Notes: generated by a model not told the origin, from the letters alone. Shown: positions 1-5,014, counted from the stretch's first letter. The stretch: DNA of 5,379 nt from Lachnospiraceae bacterium (GCA_014804495.1 JAAUZS010000084.1:6949-12327), one strand, 5' to 3'. Numbers and translations are program-made.

Positions 1-647
1 ACTGCATTGATTTTTTCAATCAATTCTTCTACGGAATCAGCCTGGACTCTCGTCTTTTTGGTCTTCTCATACGGTGCATTTTCCTGCATCATCTTTTCCA
101 GAGCAGTCTTTTCCTTAGAAGCTTTTTCTTCCTTCCTGCTCTCCCTGCTCTTCTCTATCCATTCCTTCTGCCTCTCGCCCAGCTTCTCTAATTCGGCAAA
201 AAATGAAACGCTGCCGTCCTTACCGATAGATACGCCAAGATGGGTTACTTCATCCTTTTTATCCCCCAGCTTCTCCGACATATCCTTAAGCTGTCCTACC
301 GAGTCTTCCAGAATCGCTATATTCTTAGCCTTTGCATCCTCATCCGACGCCATCTCCTCTAATGTCTCAGGGTCAATCAGCACGCTGAACTCCTTAGTTC
401 CTCTGGAAAGATATGATGCTGCTTCCTCATCATTCTCATAATCGGCAACGATAAAATCCATATTACTGTATTTCTTCTTAAGCTCGTCTAACAATTTCTT
501 TGCCTGAGAGCTTAATTGAACAGAAGAATTCTTCTTCTCAGTCTTATCTGTTTTGTCCTTTTCTTTTGTCTCTTTTACAGACTTATTCTTCGACGCATTC
601 GTATAAAAGCTGCCCTGATTAATACCATAACCGTTAATTTTGCTCAT
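1..647 (-). CDS. DUF6033-like protein, N-terminal 215 residues (C-terminus beyond the left edge)
   Basis: An open frame starts at the ATG at 647-645 and stays open to the window edge, giving 215 codons without a stop. The start is set by a perfect AGGAGGA ribosome binding site six bases upstream. The protein begins MSKINGYGINQGSFY, followed by a Lys/Glu/Asp/Thr-rich linker at about residues 20-45. A compact part at about 46-155 includes NMDFIVADYENDEEA, KEFSVLIDPETLEEMA and GKDGSVSFFAEL. A strongly charged, probably coiled-coil region (about 152-195) follows. I see no signal peptide, membrane segment or catalytic motif, so it is probably cytoplasmic or exported by a non-Sec route. The pattern matches my recollection of DUF6033 proteins of Lachnospiraceae, whose function I do not know. 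The gene lies 99 bases downstream of hicB on the same strand with no terminator between them. A possible sigma-28-type promoter precedes it. The CDS is secure; the family name is less so. Confidence 0.85.
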   Translation of the reverse strand, partial: MSKINGYGINQGSFYTNASKNKSVKETKEKDKTDKTEKKNSSVQLSSQAKKLLDELKKKYSNMDFIVADYENDEEAASYLSRGTKEFSVLIDPETLEEMASDEDAKAKNIAILEDSVGQLKDMSEKLGDKKDEVTHLGVSIGKDGSVSFFAELEKLGERQKEWIEKSRESRKEEKASKEKTALEKMMQENAPYEKTKKTRVQADSVEELIEKINA

Positions 648-653
648 TATTAG

Positions 654-660
654 TCCTCCT
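654..660 (-). promoter_or_regulatory. Ribosome binding site of the DUF6033-like gene
   Basis: AGGAGGA on the minus strand lies six bases before the ATG at 647. It is the anti-Shine-Dalgarno consensus at ideal spacing. It supports this gene, whose frame stays open to the window edge, as real and fixes its start. Confidence 0.9.
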
Positions 661-721
661 TTGACTTTGATTCGAAATCCGTTTCTTTTAATTAAGTGCA
701 CGATTAAATGCCTTATGGTAT

Positions 722-749
722 ATATCGGATGATTTTGTGGGTTTCTTTA
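722..749 (-). promoter_or_regulatory. Candidate sigma-28 (SigD/FliA-type) promoter for the DUF6033-like gene
   Basis: On the minus strand TAAA (749-746) is followed after 17 bases by CCGATAT (728-722). The classical Gram-positive sigma-28 pattern is roughly CTAAA, 15-16 bases, then CCGATAT, so the -10 element is an exact match and the spacer is about one base long. The TAAA overlaps the hicB stop codon. Predicted transcription would begin near 714, leaving a leader of about 65 bases. No convincing sigma-A promoter was found in the 648-746 gap. Chance occurrence of so short a motif in AT-rich DNA remains possible, and no flagellar gene is visible in the window. Confidence 0.35.
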
Positions 750-1187
750 TACATTTCTCTTAACATTTAAAACGTTCATTAACGCTTCCTGCAACACCCT
801 TGAAACATTTATTCCGGCATGTTCAGCTTCATAATTCAGCCAGCTTGGTAATGCTACGTTTCTCCTGACAGTTTTTGTATCAACTTTTTTCCTATATTCT
901 GCAAAGTCAACATCTACATAGGTTAAAATTCCTTTTGAGAAATCAATATCTTCTGTATCTTGTCTTACTTTCTCGATAGCAGCAGTTTGGTCTGAAGGTT
1001 TGGGAAGTTCTTCTTTATTATCTTCCATCGAGATACCTGCTAAACCAATTGCGTCTCTTGCCATCTCAATAGCATCTGCAAAAGTATCACCTTCCGTATA
1101 AATTTCCATATCAGGTACACATACTAAAAAAGGATGCTCTGAACCATCACTTGTATTCACTATAAAAGTCGGATAAACCTGTTTCAT
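747..1187 (-). CDS. hicB: HicB-family antitoxin of a type II toxin-antitoxin pair
   Basis: This 146-residue protein has the two-part architecture of long HicB antitoxins. Residues 1-50 form the partial RNase H-like HicB fold, with YPTFIV, an FLVCVPD strand and the helix TFADAIEMARDAIGLAG. A linker runs from 51 to about 100. A ribbon-helix-helix DNA-binding domain follows at about 105-140 (KTVRRNVALPSWLNYEAEHA, then INVSRVLQEAL). HicB proteins bind and block the HicA mRNA interferase and repress their own operon through the C-terminal domain. The start at 1187 has AGGAG at 1200-1196, eight bases upstream. That site overlaps the last base of the hicA stop codon, so hicB is normally translated right behind hicA. 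This antitoxin frame is intact while the toxin frame upstream is broken, so it may now be an orphan regulator. Family assignment is confident from both domains and the gene order. Confidence 0.92.
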   Translation of the reverse strand: MKQVYPTFIVNTSDGSEHPFLVCVPDMEIYTEGDTFADAIEMARDAIGLAGISMEDNKEELPKPSDQTAAIEKVRQDTEDIDFSKGILTYVDVDFAEYRKKVDTKTVRRNVALPSWLNYEAEHAGINVSRVLQEALMNVLNVKRNV

Positions 1188-1199
1188 ACTATTAGCTCC

Positions 1200-1372
1200 T
1201 TATAATAATTTCCATTTTCTAAGTATCATCTTTGCCAAACTTTCATTAACTTCTTTATGCCTTGGAACCTTCTCTATATCATGGTCTCTTCTGTATATAT
1301 CATGATTTCCACCATGTCGCTCGAAAACAAATCCCCGTCTTCAAGTTTCTTTATCAAATCTCGTTGTTTCAT
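1200..1372 (-). pseudogene. hicA: HicA-family mRNA interferase toxin, broken by a one-base frameshift
   Basis: The ATG at 1372 opens MKQRDLIKKLED, a typical HicA beginning, but the frame then runs into TAG at 1276-1274 after 32 codons. From about 1334 a second frame continues the family sequence without interruption: GFVFERHGGNHDIY, then RRDHDIEKVPRHKEVNESLA and KMILRKWKLL, ending with TAA at 1202-1200. The HGGNHDIY box carries the histidine (H24 after repair) expected to be catalytic in the dsRBD-like HicA fold. The break falls at a GGGG run (1336-1333). One additional G there would give a 57-residue product of normal HicA length reading LEDGGFVF. As read, the 173-base gene can make only a 32-residue fragment lacking the catalytic histidine in its proper context. 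A strong GGAGGA site precedes the ATG. Either the toxin is inactivated, the tract switches by slippage, or the base is a sequencing error. Confidence 0.88.
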
Positions 1373-1378
1373 TAGTGT

Positions 1379-1384
1379 TCCTCC
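1379..1384 (-). promoter_or_regulatory. Ribosome binding site of hicA
   Basis: GGAGGA on the minus strand lies six bases before the ATG at 1372. It shows that the broken toxin gene still carries intact translation initiation signals and helps fix its start. Confidence 0.8.
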
Positions 1385-1394
1385 ATATAGCATT

Positions 1395-1423
1395 ATTATA
1401 CACATTAATTACACAACCGTCAA
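1395..1423 (-). promoter_or_regulatory. Sigma-A promoter of the hicAB operon
   Basis: On the minus strand TTGACG (1423-1418) and TATAAT (1400-1395) are separated by exactly 17 bases, a near-perfect housekeeping promoter. Transcription would begin near 1388, only about 16 bases before the hicA start. The short dyad CACA / TGTG (1427-1424 and 1415-1412) straddles the -35 box. It is a possible HicB operator, since HicB proteins commonly repress their own promoter, but four-base arms are weak evidence. Confidence 0.85.
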
Positions 1424-1461
1424 TGTGATTATACTGGAAAAAGTTTTTGTTTACAATAAAA

Positions 1462-1540
1462 CTGTCTGTGCCTAATTCTGTTTCCTTCGGACTGATTTCA
1501 TAAGTAATAATACTCCGAATGAATCATTAAACACAGACAG
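1462..1540. repeat. 79-base nested inverted repeat with perfect 9-bp ends
   Basis: CTGTCTGTG at 1462-1470 is the exact reverse complement of CACAGACAG at 1532-1540. Nested inside, TTCGGA (1486-1491) pairs with TCCGAA (1514-1519). Read on the minus strand the outer stem is followed by TTTTATTG, so it could also act as a large-loop terminator between the sigma operon and hicAB. It has no coding potential. Possible identities are a small mobile palindrome, a structured RNA or a regulatory site. Confidence 0.5.
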
Positions 1541-1550
1541 CTAAATCCGT

Positions 1551-1571
1551 ATAAAAAGCGAACAAGTTCGC
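1551..1571 (-). terminator. Intrinsic terminator-like hairpin after the sigma/anti-sigma operon
   Basis: On the minus strand GCGAAC (1571-1566) pairs with GTTCGC (1563-1558) across a tiny loop (in practice a five-pair stem with a CTTG loop), followed directly by TTTTTAT (1557-1551). It sits about 110 bases beyond the anti-sigma stop codon. The stem is short, so efficiency is uncertain, but position and U-tract fit the 3' end of that operon. Confidence 0.6.
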
Positions 1572-1682
1572 CTTCTGATTCCACGTCCATCTGGCGACGG
1601 ACTTTCCTATAAGGTAAAGAAATAATACCGGAAATGTTACTGTTATATTTATAAGTTGATTAAAGAACAGTTGAATTATAAA

Positions 1683-2705
1683 TCAATCATCATATTCCAT
1701 AGGAATCCATATATGCGTCTTTCCTGTCTTAATTCGAATTCCTTCTACCTCCTCCAAATTAATAGGAGATGTAAATACACGGGAATAATTGATCGAATAT
1801 GGATACTCTTCTAATAACTTTCCTTCTTTACGGTCAGAGTAGCCATCACCACCGGAATAACACCCTATTTCACTGCCATCTTTTAAAACTACGGATAACT
1901 TAGTATATATTGATTTATAATAGCTGATACCTGAATAAAATATTGATATCGGAGAGACTGATATTTCCTCAATCATAATTCCGTTTTCCTCAAATTCCTT
2001 ACGTGTAGACTCAGCTATGGTCAGATTTACCCTGTCCACTTTAGTTCCAAGTGTAAACTCGGTAAGATACTTATCCACACCTGACAAATCGCTTCGCTCC
2101 GTGCACACCTGAATGACTTCACCCTGCTCAAACTTCTCATTATCTCTTGCATCAAAAATATAGCTTCCCACTTGAACGCCGGACTCCGCCGAATCCCAAT
2201 ACCTGTAATTACCTAACCATAAATCAGCAGGTTCCGAACCAACTACAGTATAGTAACATATATTGTCTATGCTTATCCCCGAATATTTTTCTCTGTTTTC
2301 TCCATCTTTAAGATTCATATCGTAAGTATATGGAACTATGAGATAATAATCGTCATACAAAGCCGCTTCAAGTTTCAATGTTCCATAATACGTTTCAATT
2401 ACATTATCCAATACATTGCCATACTTCTCGTAGAATCCTTTCTGATCCGCTGTCAAATTATGTTCATGTCTCGGATACAGAGCTTCCGCAAACCTGTCTT
2501 CCAACGAAAGCCTGCCCACAGCAAATACGGTCATACCCGAGAGCAGAAATATAACTGCAAACGCTGCGGCTCTTGCCGTAAAGCGGACTTTTTTTGCTGT
2601 TTTTCCGGTTTCCGCCGCTTCTTCAAGTTCTTTATATATTCCGTCTTTTTGCTCTTCCGATAAGCTAATCTGATTATACATACTCTTAAATATTTCCTGC
2701 TTCAT
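1683..2705 (-). CDS. Single-pass membrane anti-sigma factor-like protein (DUF4179-like)
   Basis: This 340-residue protein has the layout of clostridial membrane anti-sigma factors. A cytoplasmic N-terminus (about 1-43, with helix SEEQKDGIYKELEEAAE) is followed by one membrane segment at about 44-63 (RAAAFAVIFLLSGMTVFAVG). A long extracytoplasmic part rich in Tyr, Asp and Glu covers residues 64-340. There is no N-terminal zinc-binding HxxxCxxC motif, so it is not a ZAS-type anti-sigma protein. By analogy the N-terminus would hold the neighbouring ECF sigma factor at the membrane and the outer domain would sense or transmit a signal; this is inference from gene order and topology. The start at 2705 has GGAGGG eight bases upstream (2719-2714), inside the sigma gene. 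The two genes overlap by 20 bases, implying coupled translation and balanced amounts. The outer domain resembles no enzyme I recognise. DUF4179 membership is recollection and untested. Confidence 0.82.
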   Translation of the reverse strand: MKQEIFKSMYNQISLSEEQKDGIYKELEEAAETGKTAKKVRFTARAAAFAVIFLLSGMTVFAVGRLSLEDRFAEALYPRHEHNLTADQKGFYEKYGNVLDNVIETYYGTLKLEAALYDDYYLIVPYTYDMNLKDGENREKYSGISIDNICYYTVVGSEPADLWLGNYRYWDSAESGVQVGSYIFDARDNEKFEQGEVIQVCTERSDLSGVDKYLTEFTLGTKVDRVNLTIAESTRKEFEENGIMIEEISVSPISIFYSGISYYKSIYTKLSVVLKDGSEIGCYSGGDGYSDRKEGKLLEEYPYSINYSRVFTSPINLEEVEGIRIKTGKTHIWIPMEYDD

Positions 2706-3195
2706 TTCCTATTCCCTCCATATCCGTTAATAATTTCTGTTTCAGAAGCTTCTTCGCCCTCACCAGTCTGGCAGATACCAGATTCGGGGTTATGCCAAGC
2801 AGCTTCGCTATTTCTTTTACCTGATATTCCTCATAATAACGCAAGTATAATACAATCCTGTATTTAGCGGGAAGCTCTGAAAGCATTTCAAATAATTCAT
2901 GTTCTTCATTCTGCCCTGAAAAATCTACAGCCTGTCCCGCTTCTTCTAGCGGACGGGTATGCTTCATCCACGCCGTGTTAAGCATACTCTTGCAGCAATT
3001 GACTGCCACACGTATAAACCACGCCTTCTCATGCTCGCCGCTTTCAAAATGCGGCTTTTTTCTCAGATAACGTAAAAATACCTCTTGAACTACCTCTTCC
3101 GCTATATAGACATTTTTCCCATAGGACACTGCAATTCTATATACCATATCGGAATACCTGTCAAACAATTCTTTCACAGAACTATCCGGAGCCAT
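2686..3195 (-). CDS. ECF-type RNA polymerase sigma factor (sigma-70 family)
   Basis: This 169-residue protein contains only sigma regions 2 and 4, as expected for an ECF sigma factor. Region 2 spans about residues 6-72: LFDRYSDMVYRIA, then AEEVVQEVFLRY for core RNA polymerase binding, then EKAWFIRVAVNCC as the part facing the -10 element. Region 4 covers about 104-155, beginning ELPAKYRIVLYLRYYEEY. Its helix-turn-helix VKEIAKLLGITPNLVSARL reads the -35 element. I chose the ATG at 3195 because AGGAGG at 3208-3203 lies seven bases upstream. An in-frame ATG at 3231 would add 12 residues but lacks such a site and would place the ribosome binding site inside the gene. The gene ends inside the start of the anti-sigma gene, making a two-gene operon. 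Its regulon and inducing signal cannot be read from this window. Confidence 0.93.
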   Translation of the reverse strand: MAPDSSVKELFDRYSDMVYRIAVSYGKNVYIAEEVVQEVFLRYLRKKPHFESGEHEKAWFIRVAVNCCKSMLNTAWMKHTRPLEEAGQAVDFSGQNEEHELFEMLSELPAKYRIVLYLRYYEEYQVKEIAKLLGITPNLVSARLVRAKKLLKQKLLTDMEGIGNEAGNI

Positions 3196-3202
3196 AATTC
3201 CC

Positions 3203-3208
3203 CCTCCT
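3203..3208 (-). promoter_or_regulatory. Ribosome binding site that sets the start of the ECF sigma gene
   Basis: AGGAGG (minus strand, within AGGAGGGGG) lies seven bases before the ATG at 3195. It argues against the upstream in-frame ATG at 3231. Confidence 0.85.
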
Positions 3209-3234
3209 AACTGTAATAAGTAAATGCGCATTCA

Positions 3235-3240
3235 ATTATA
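3235..3240 (-). promoter_or_regulatory. Candidate -10 box for the sigma/anti-sigma operon
   Basis: TATAAT on the minus strand lies about 40 bases before the sigma gene start, in very AT-rich DNA. No good -35 hexamer sits 16-18 bases upstream; a TTGTCA is 23 bases away, too far. The promoter may be weak or activator-dependent, or read by an alternative sigma factor, possibly the encoded one. I could not recognise an ECF-type AAC -35 motif. Confidence 0.35.
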
Positions 3241-3362
3241 ATACTTTTTAGGGATTAAAAATATGACAAAAAAAATGGAAATTTTAAAAATCCTAAATTG
3301 ACCTAACGAAAAAATTTTAGACTAAAACTTTAGACAATTGTGTAACTCCACCTCAATAACCA

Positions 3363-3439
3363 GAACTTAGTCAAAGCAAACAAAAACGATGCGATTTCGC
3401 TTGCGGTGAGCACCGTTTTTGTTTGCTTTGACTAAGTTC
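3363..3439. repeat. 77-base long hairpin with perfect 26-bp arms
   Basis: Bases 3363-3388 are the exact reverse complement of 3414-3439. In minus-strand RNA the stem continues through a G-U pair (3413/3389) and three more pairs, giving about 30 pairs around a 17-base loop (3393-3409). It begins 18 bases after the stop codon of the amidohydrolase gene, so it probably forms the 3' end of that transcript. There is no U-tract outside the stem. Inside the palindrome, each strand has a small hairpin followed by TTTTTGTTTG: CGGTG/CACCG at 3404-3415 on the plus strand, and GCGA/TCGC at 3400-3391 on the minus strand. It could therefore be a bidirectional terminator, an mRNA-protecting stem-loop, or a non-autonomous palindromic repeat. 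No target-site duplication was seen at its edges. Confidence 0.85.
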
Positions 3440-3457
3440 GTCCCTTGTGATTTTTCC

Positions 3458-4684
3458 CTATTTATGCTCTTCCAGCCACCGCAGTGCCGTATAAGCATAA
3501 ACAGCGCTTCCCGCGCAAAGAGCGTCTTCATCAAACATAACTTTAGGATGGTGCTGTGGATAGATATATCCTTTTTCCGGCGTTCCCGCAGCAATGGCAA
3601 GCATAACGGACGGCACCTTATGGCTCACATAGGCAAAATCTTCAGAGCCTGCCGTTTTAGAAGATTTCTGTCCGTCCCCCGCTTCACTTAAATCTTTTGA
3701 TGAAAAAGCCTTTCCCTCTCCCAAGAGTTCTTTGACATATTTATAAGCCTCGTCCGTCAATACTTTATCATTGAAAAGAGTCGGGCATCCGCTGCCGAAT
3801 GTCACTTCCGCCTCAGCCCTGAATGACTGTGCGATTCCCTTTGCTATTTCAGTCATCCTCTGCTTAATAAAGATACGTGTTTCTTCATCAAATGTCCGTA
3901 TGCTTCCGCCCATCGTTACCACGTCAGGTATAACGTTTGCAGCATTTCCGGCGTTCATCGTGCCTATTGTCAGCACTGCCCTGTCCCCCATCGCAAGTTC
4001 TCTGGCATGAATCTCCTGCAAGGCGATAACAATATGTGCGGCAACATTAATCGGGTCTACTCCCGTATTCGGCATCGAGCCGTGGCATCCCTTCCCTTTT
4101 ACCTTGATTTCAAAATAATCGGCCGCTGGAGCGCTGACTCCTGGTATAGCCGTAATGACAGTTCCTGCCGGAAACGGCATTCCCGCCATAACATGAATCA
4201 TCATCGCCGCATCAACGGACGGGTTTTCCAATAGTCCCGCCTCTATCATATCCTTAGAGCCTTCAAATATTTCCTCCGCCGGCTGAAACATCAACTTCAC
4301 GGTTCCTTCGATTTCATCTTCATGCTCCTTTAAAAGACGAGCGGCGCCAAGCAGCATTGCCGTATGCATATCGTGTCCGCAGGCATGCATCTTTCCGTTT
4401 TCGGAAGCAAAATCCACATCCGCCTCCTCCTTAATCGGTAATCCGTCCATATCCGCGCGAAGCATAAATACTTTTCCTTCTTTTCCCTTACCCGCCAAAG
4501 CAACTAATCCTGCCCTGCCGCATGCTTGCGGTTCATATTCCATATCCGTAAGCTGCTTTTTTACATATGAAACCGTATCCTGAATATCAAATCCCGTTCC
4601 GGGATTAAGATGCAGGAAGCGCCTGTCGTTTATGATTGTATCATGCAGTTGTGAGGCTTCTGATAAAAGTTCTGTGTATGACAT
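3458..4684 (-). CDS. M20D-family metal-dependent amidohydrolase (N-acyl-amino-acid or hippurate hydrolase type)
   Basis: This is a complete 408-residue protein, the usual length of the M20D group, whose members hydrolyse N-acyl-amino acids, hippurate or related amides with two bound metal ions. The family signatures appear in order. RRFLHLNPGTGF (21-32) is the N-terminal box, and LRADMDGLPI (75-84) precedes the metal site. MHACGHDMHTAMLLGAA carries ligands C102 and H104. PAEE (135-138) has the catalytic and ligand glutamates. H164 lies in MIHVMAGMP, SEDFAYVS is at 347-354, and HHPKVMFDEDAL near 378 supplies the last histidine. The inserted lid/dimerisation domain is about 185-300 and contains GCHGSMPNTGVDPINVA. 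There is no signal peptide, so it is probably cytoplasmic. The start at 4684 has AAGGAG nine bases upstream (4699-4694). It diverges from a PepD-type dipeptidase, fitting peptide scavenging. The exact substrate cannot be read from sequence. Confidence 0.93.
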   Translation of the reverse strand: MSYTELLSEASQLHDTIINDRRFLHLNPGTGFDIQDTVSYVKKQLTDMEYEPQACGRAGLVALAGKGKEGKVFMLRADMDGLPIKEEADVDFASENGKMHACGHDMHTAMLLGAARLLKEHEDEIEGTVKLMFQPAEEIFEGSKDMIEAGLLENPSVDAAMMIHVMAGMPFPAGTVITAIPGVSAPAADYFEIKVKGKGCHGSMPNTGVDPINVAAHIVIALQEIHARELAMGDRAVLTIGTMNAGNAANVIPDVVTMGGSIRTFDEETRIFIKQRMTEIAKGIAQSFRAEAEVTFGSGCPTLFNDKVLTDEAYKYVKELLGEGKAFSSKDLSEAGDGQKSSKTAGSEDFAYVSHKVPSVMLAIAAGTPEKGYIYPQHHPKVMFDEDALCAGSAVYAYTALRWLEEHK

Positions 4685-4723
4685 AGTTCTGGGCTCCTTT
4701 CATATATGCGGCTTAAAATACAA

Positions 4724-4740
4724 GACCACTTTCAGTGGTC
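4724..4740 (-). terminator. Perfect 7-bp hairpin in the amidohydrolase leader, possible attenuator
   Basis: GACCACT and AGTGGTC form a perfect stem around a three-base loop. On the minus strand it is followed by TTGTATTTTA, resembling a weak intrinsic terminator about 40 bases before the amidohydrolase start. It could end transcription coming from the palindromic element or act as an attenuator. I see no alternative antiterminator partner. Confidence 0.4.
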
Positions 4741-4757
4741 TACGGCTCCATAGCTCA

Positions 4758-4893
4758 GGTCAGAGTCACATATATTACTATGTGAGGTCCTGTGATGACG
4801 CCGGTACTTAGCGAGGTCTTTTCGAGCTTAGTACCGCTGCGTCTGAACCGGAGCGAAAGCGCACCTCTCATAGTAATATATGTGGCTCTGACC
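4758..4893. repeat. 136-bp palindromic element with 30-bp terminal inverted repeats
   Basis: The left arm (4758-4787) and right arm (4864-4893) are reverse complements over 30 bases apart from two positions. On the plus strand these are a T-G wobble (4766/4885) and a T-T mismatch (4783/4868). The interior holds a second imperfect stem: GACGC (4797-4801) with GCGTC (4839-4843), then CGGTACT (4802-4808) with AGTACCG (4830-4836), then AGC with GCT. A small GCGAAAGC hairpin follows near 4853-4860. There is no reading frame for a transposase. The arrangement suggests a MITE-like or other non-autonomous repeat, or a large structured RNA. I could not identify target-site duplications next to the arms. 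Confidence 0.8.
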
Positions 4894-5010
4894 GTCCGCA
4901 ATCCAGATTCGTCCGCAGCCGTCCGGAATTAATATAAAAATATTATACCACAACCCCCAGTTTCATGATACAATATCTGGGTATATTCATAAAAAATGCA
5001 TATCAAGAAT

Positions 5011-5014
5011 GGAG
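5011..5014 (+). promoter_or_regulatory. Ribosome binding site of the dipeptidase gene
   Basis: GGAG lies six bases before the ATG at 5021. The ATG at 4996 is in another frame, so this site sets the start. Confidence 0.7.

Larger units (their letters stand above)
1373..1682. other. 310-base non-coding gap between hicA and the anti-sigma gene
   Basis: No credible coding frame was seen on either strand. The gap holds the hicA ribosome binding site and the hicAB promoter (1379-1423), a nested palindrome (1462-1540) and a minus-strand terminator-like hairpin (1551-1571). The remaining part, about 1573-1682, is AT-rich 3' flank of the anti-sigma gene with no clear signal. Confidence 0.7.

Noticed and set aside
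7..441. Plus-strand open frame of 144 codons
   Set aside because: It is antisense to the DUF6033-like gene, which has an ideal ribosome binding site and a coherent protein. The plus-strand product is Ser/Phe-rich, typical of the reverse of a Lys/Glu-rich gene.
1400..1415. ACACATTAATTACACA, symmetrical when read backwards
   Set aside because: It is a mirror repeat, not an inverted repeat, so it cannot form a hairpin or a normal dimer operator; it is simply the spacer of the hicAB promoter.
1257..1475. Plus-strand open frame of 72 codons
   Set aside because: It is antisense to hicA, the hicAB promoter and the start of the nested palindrome; there is no good ribosome binding site and no recognisable protein.
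2460..2663. Plus-strand open frame of 67 codons
   Set aside because: It lies antisense inside the anti-sigma gene, with biased Arg/Phe/Cys composition typical of a shadow frame.
3196..3231. Upstream in-frame ATG at 3231 for the ECF sigma gene
   Set aside because: It would add 12 residues atypical of ECF sigma N-termini and would place the strong AGGAGG site inside the gene; the ATG at 3195 fits that site.
3367..3600. Minus-strand open frame of 77 codons
   Set aside because: It overlaps the 3' end of the amidohydrolase gene in another frame and runs through the 26-bp palindrome; no ribosome binding site or family features.
3419..4234. Three plus-strand open frames (3419-3691, 3771-4010, 4007-4234)
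   Set aside because: All are antisense to the well-supported M20D amidohydrolase gene and give no recognisable protein.
4956..4981. CCCAG...CTGGG dyad upstream of the dipeptidase gene as an operator
   Set aside because: Arms are only five bases long with 16 bases between them, easily expected by chance; not strong enough to call.
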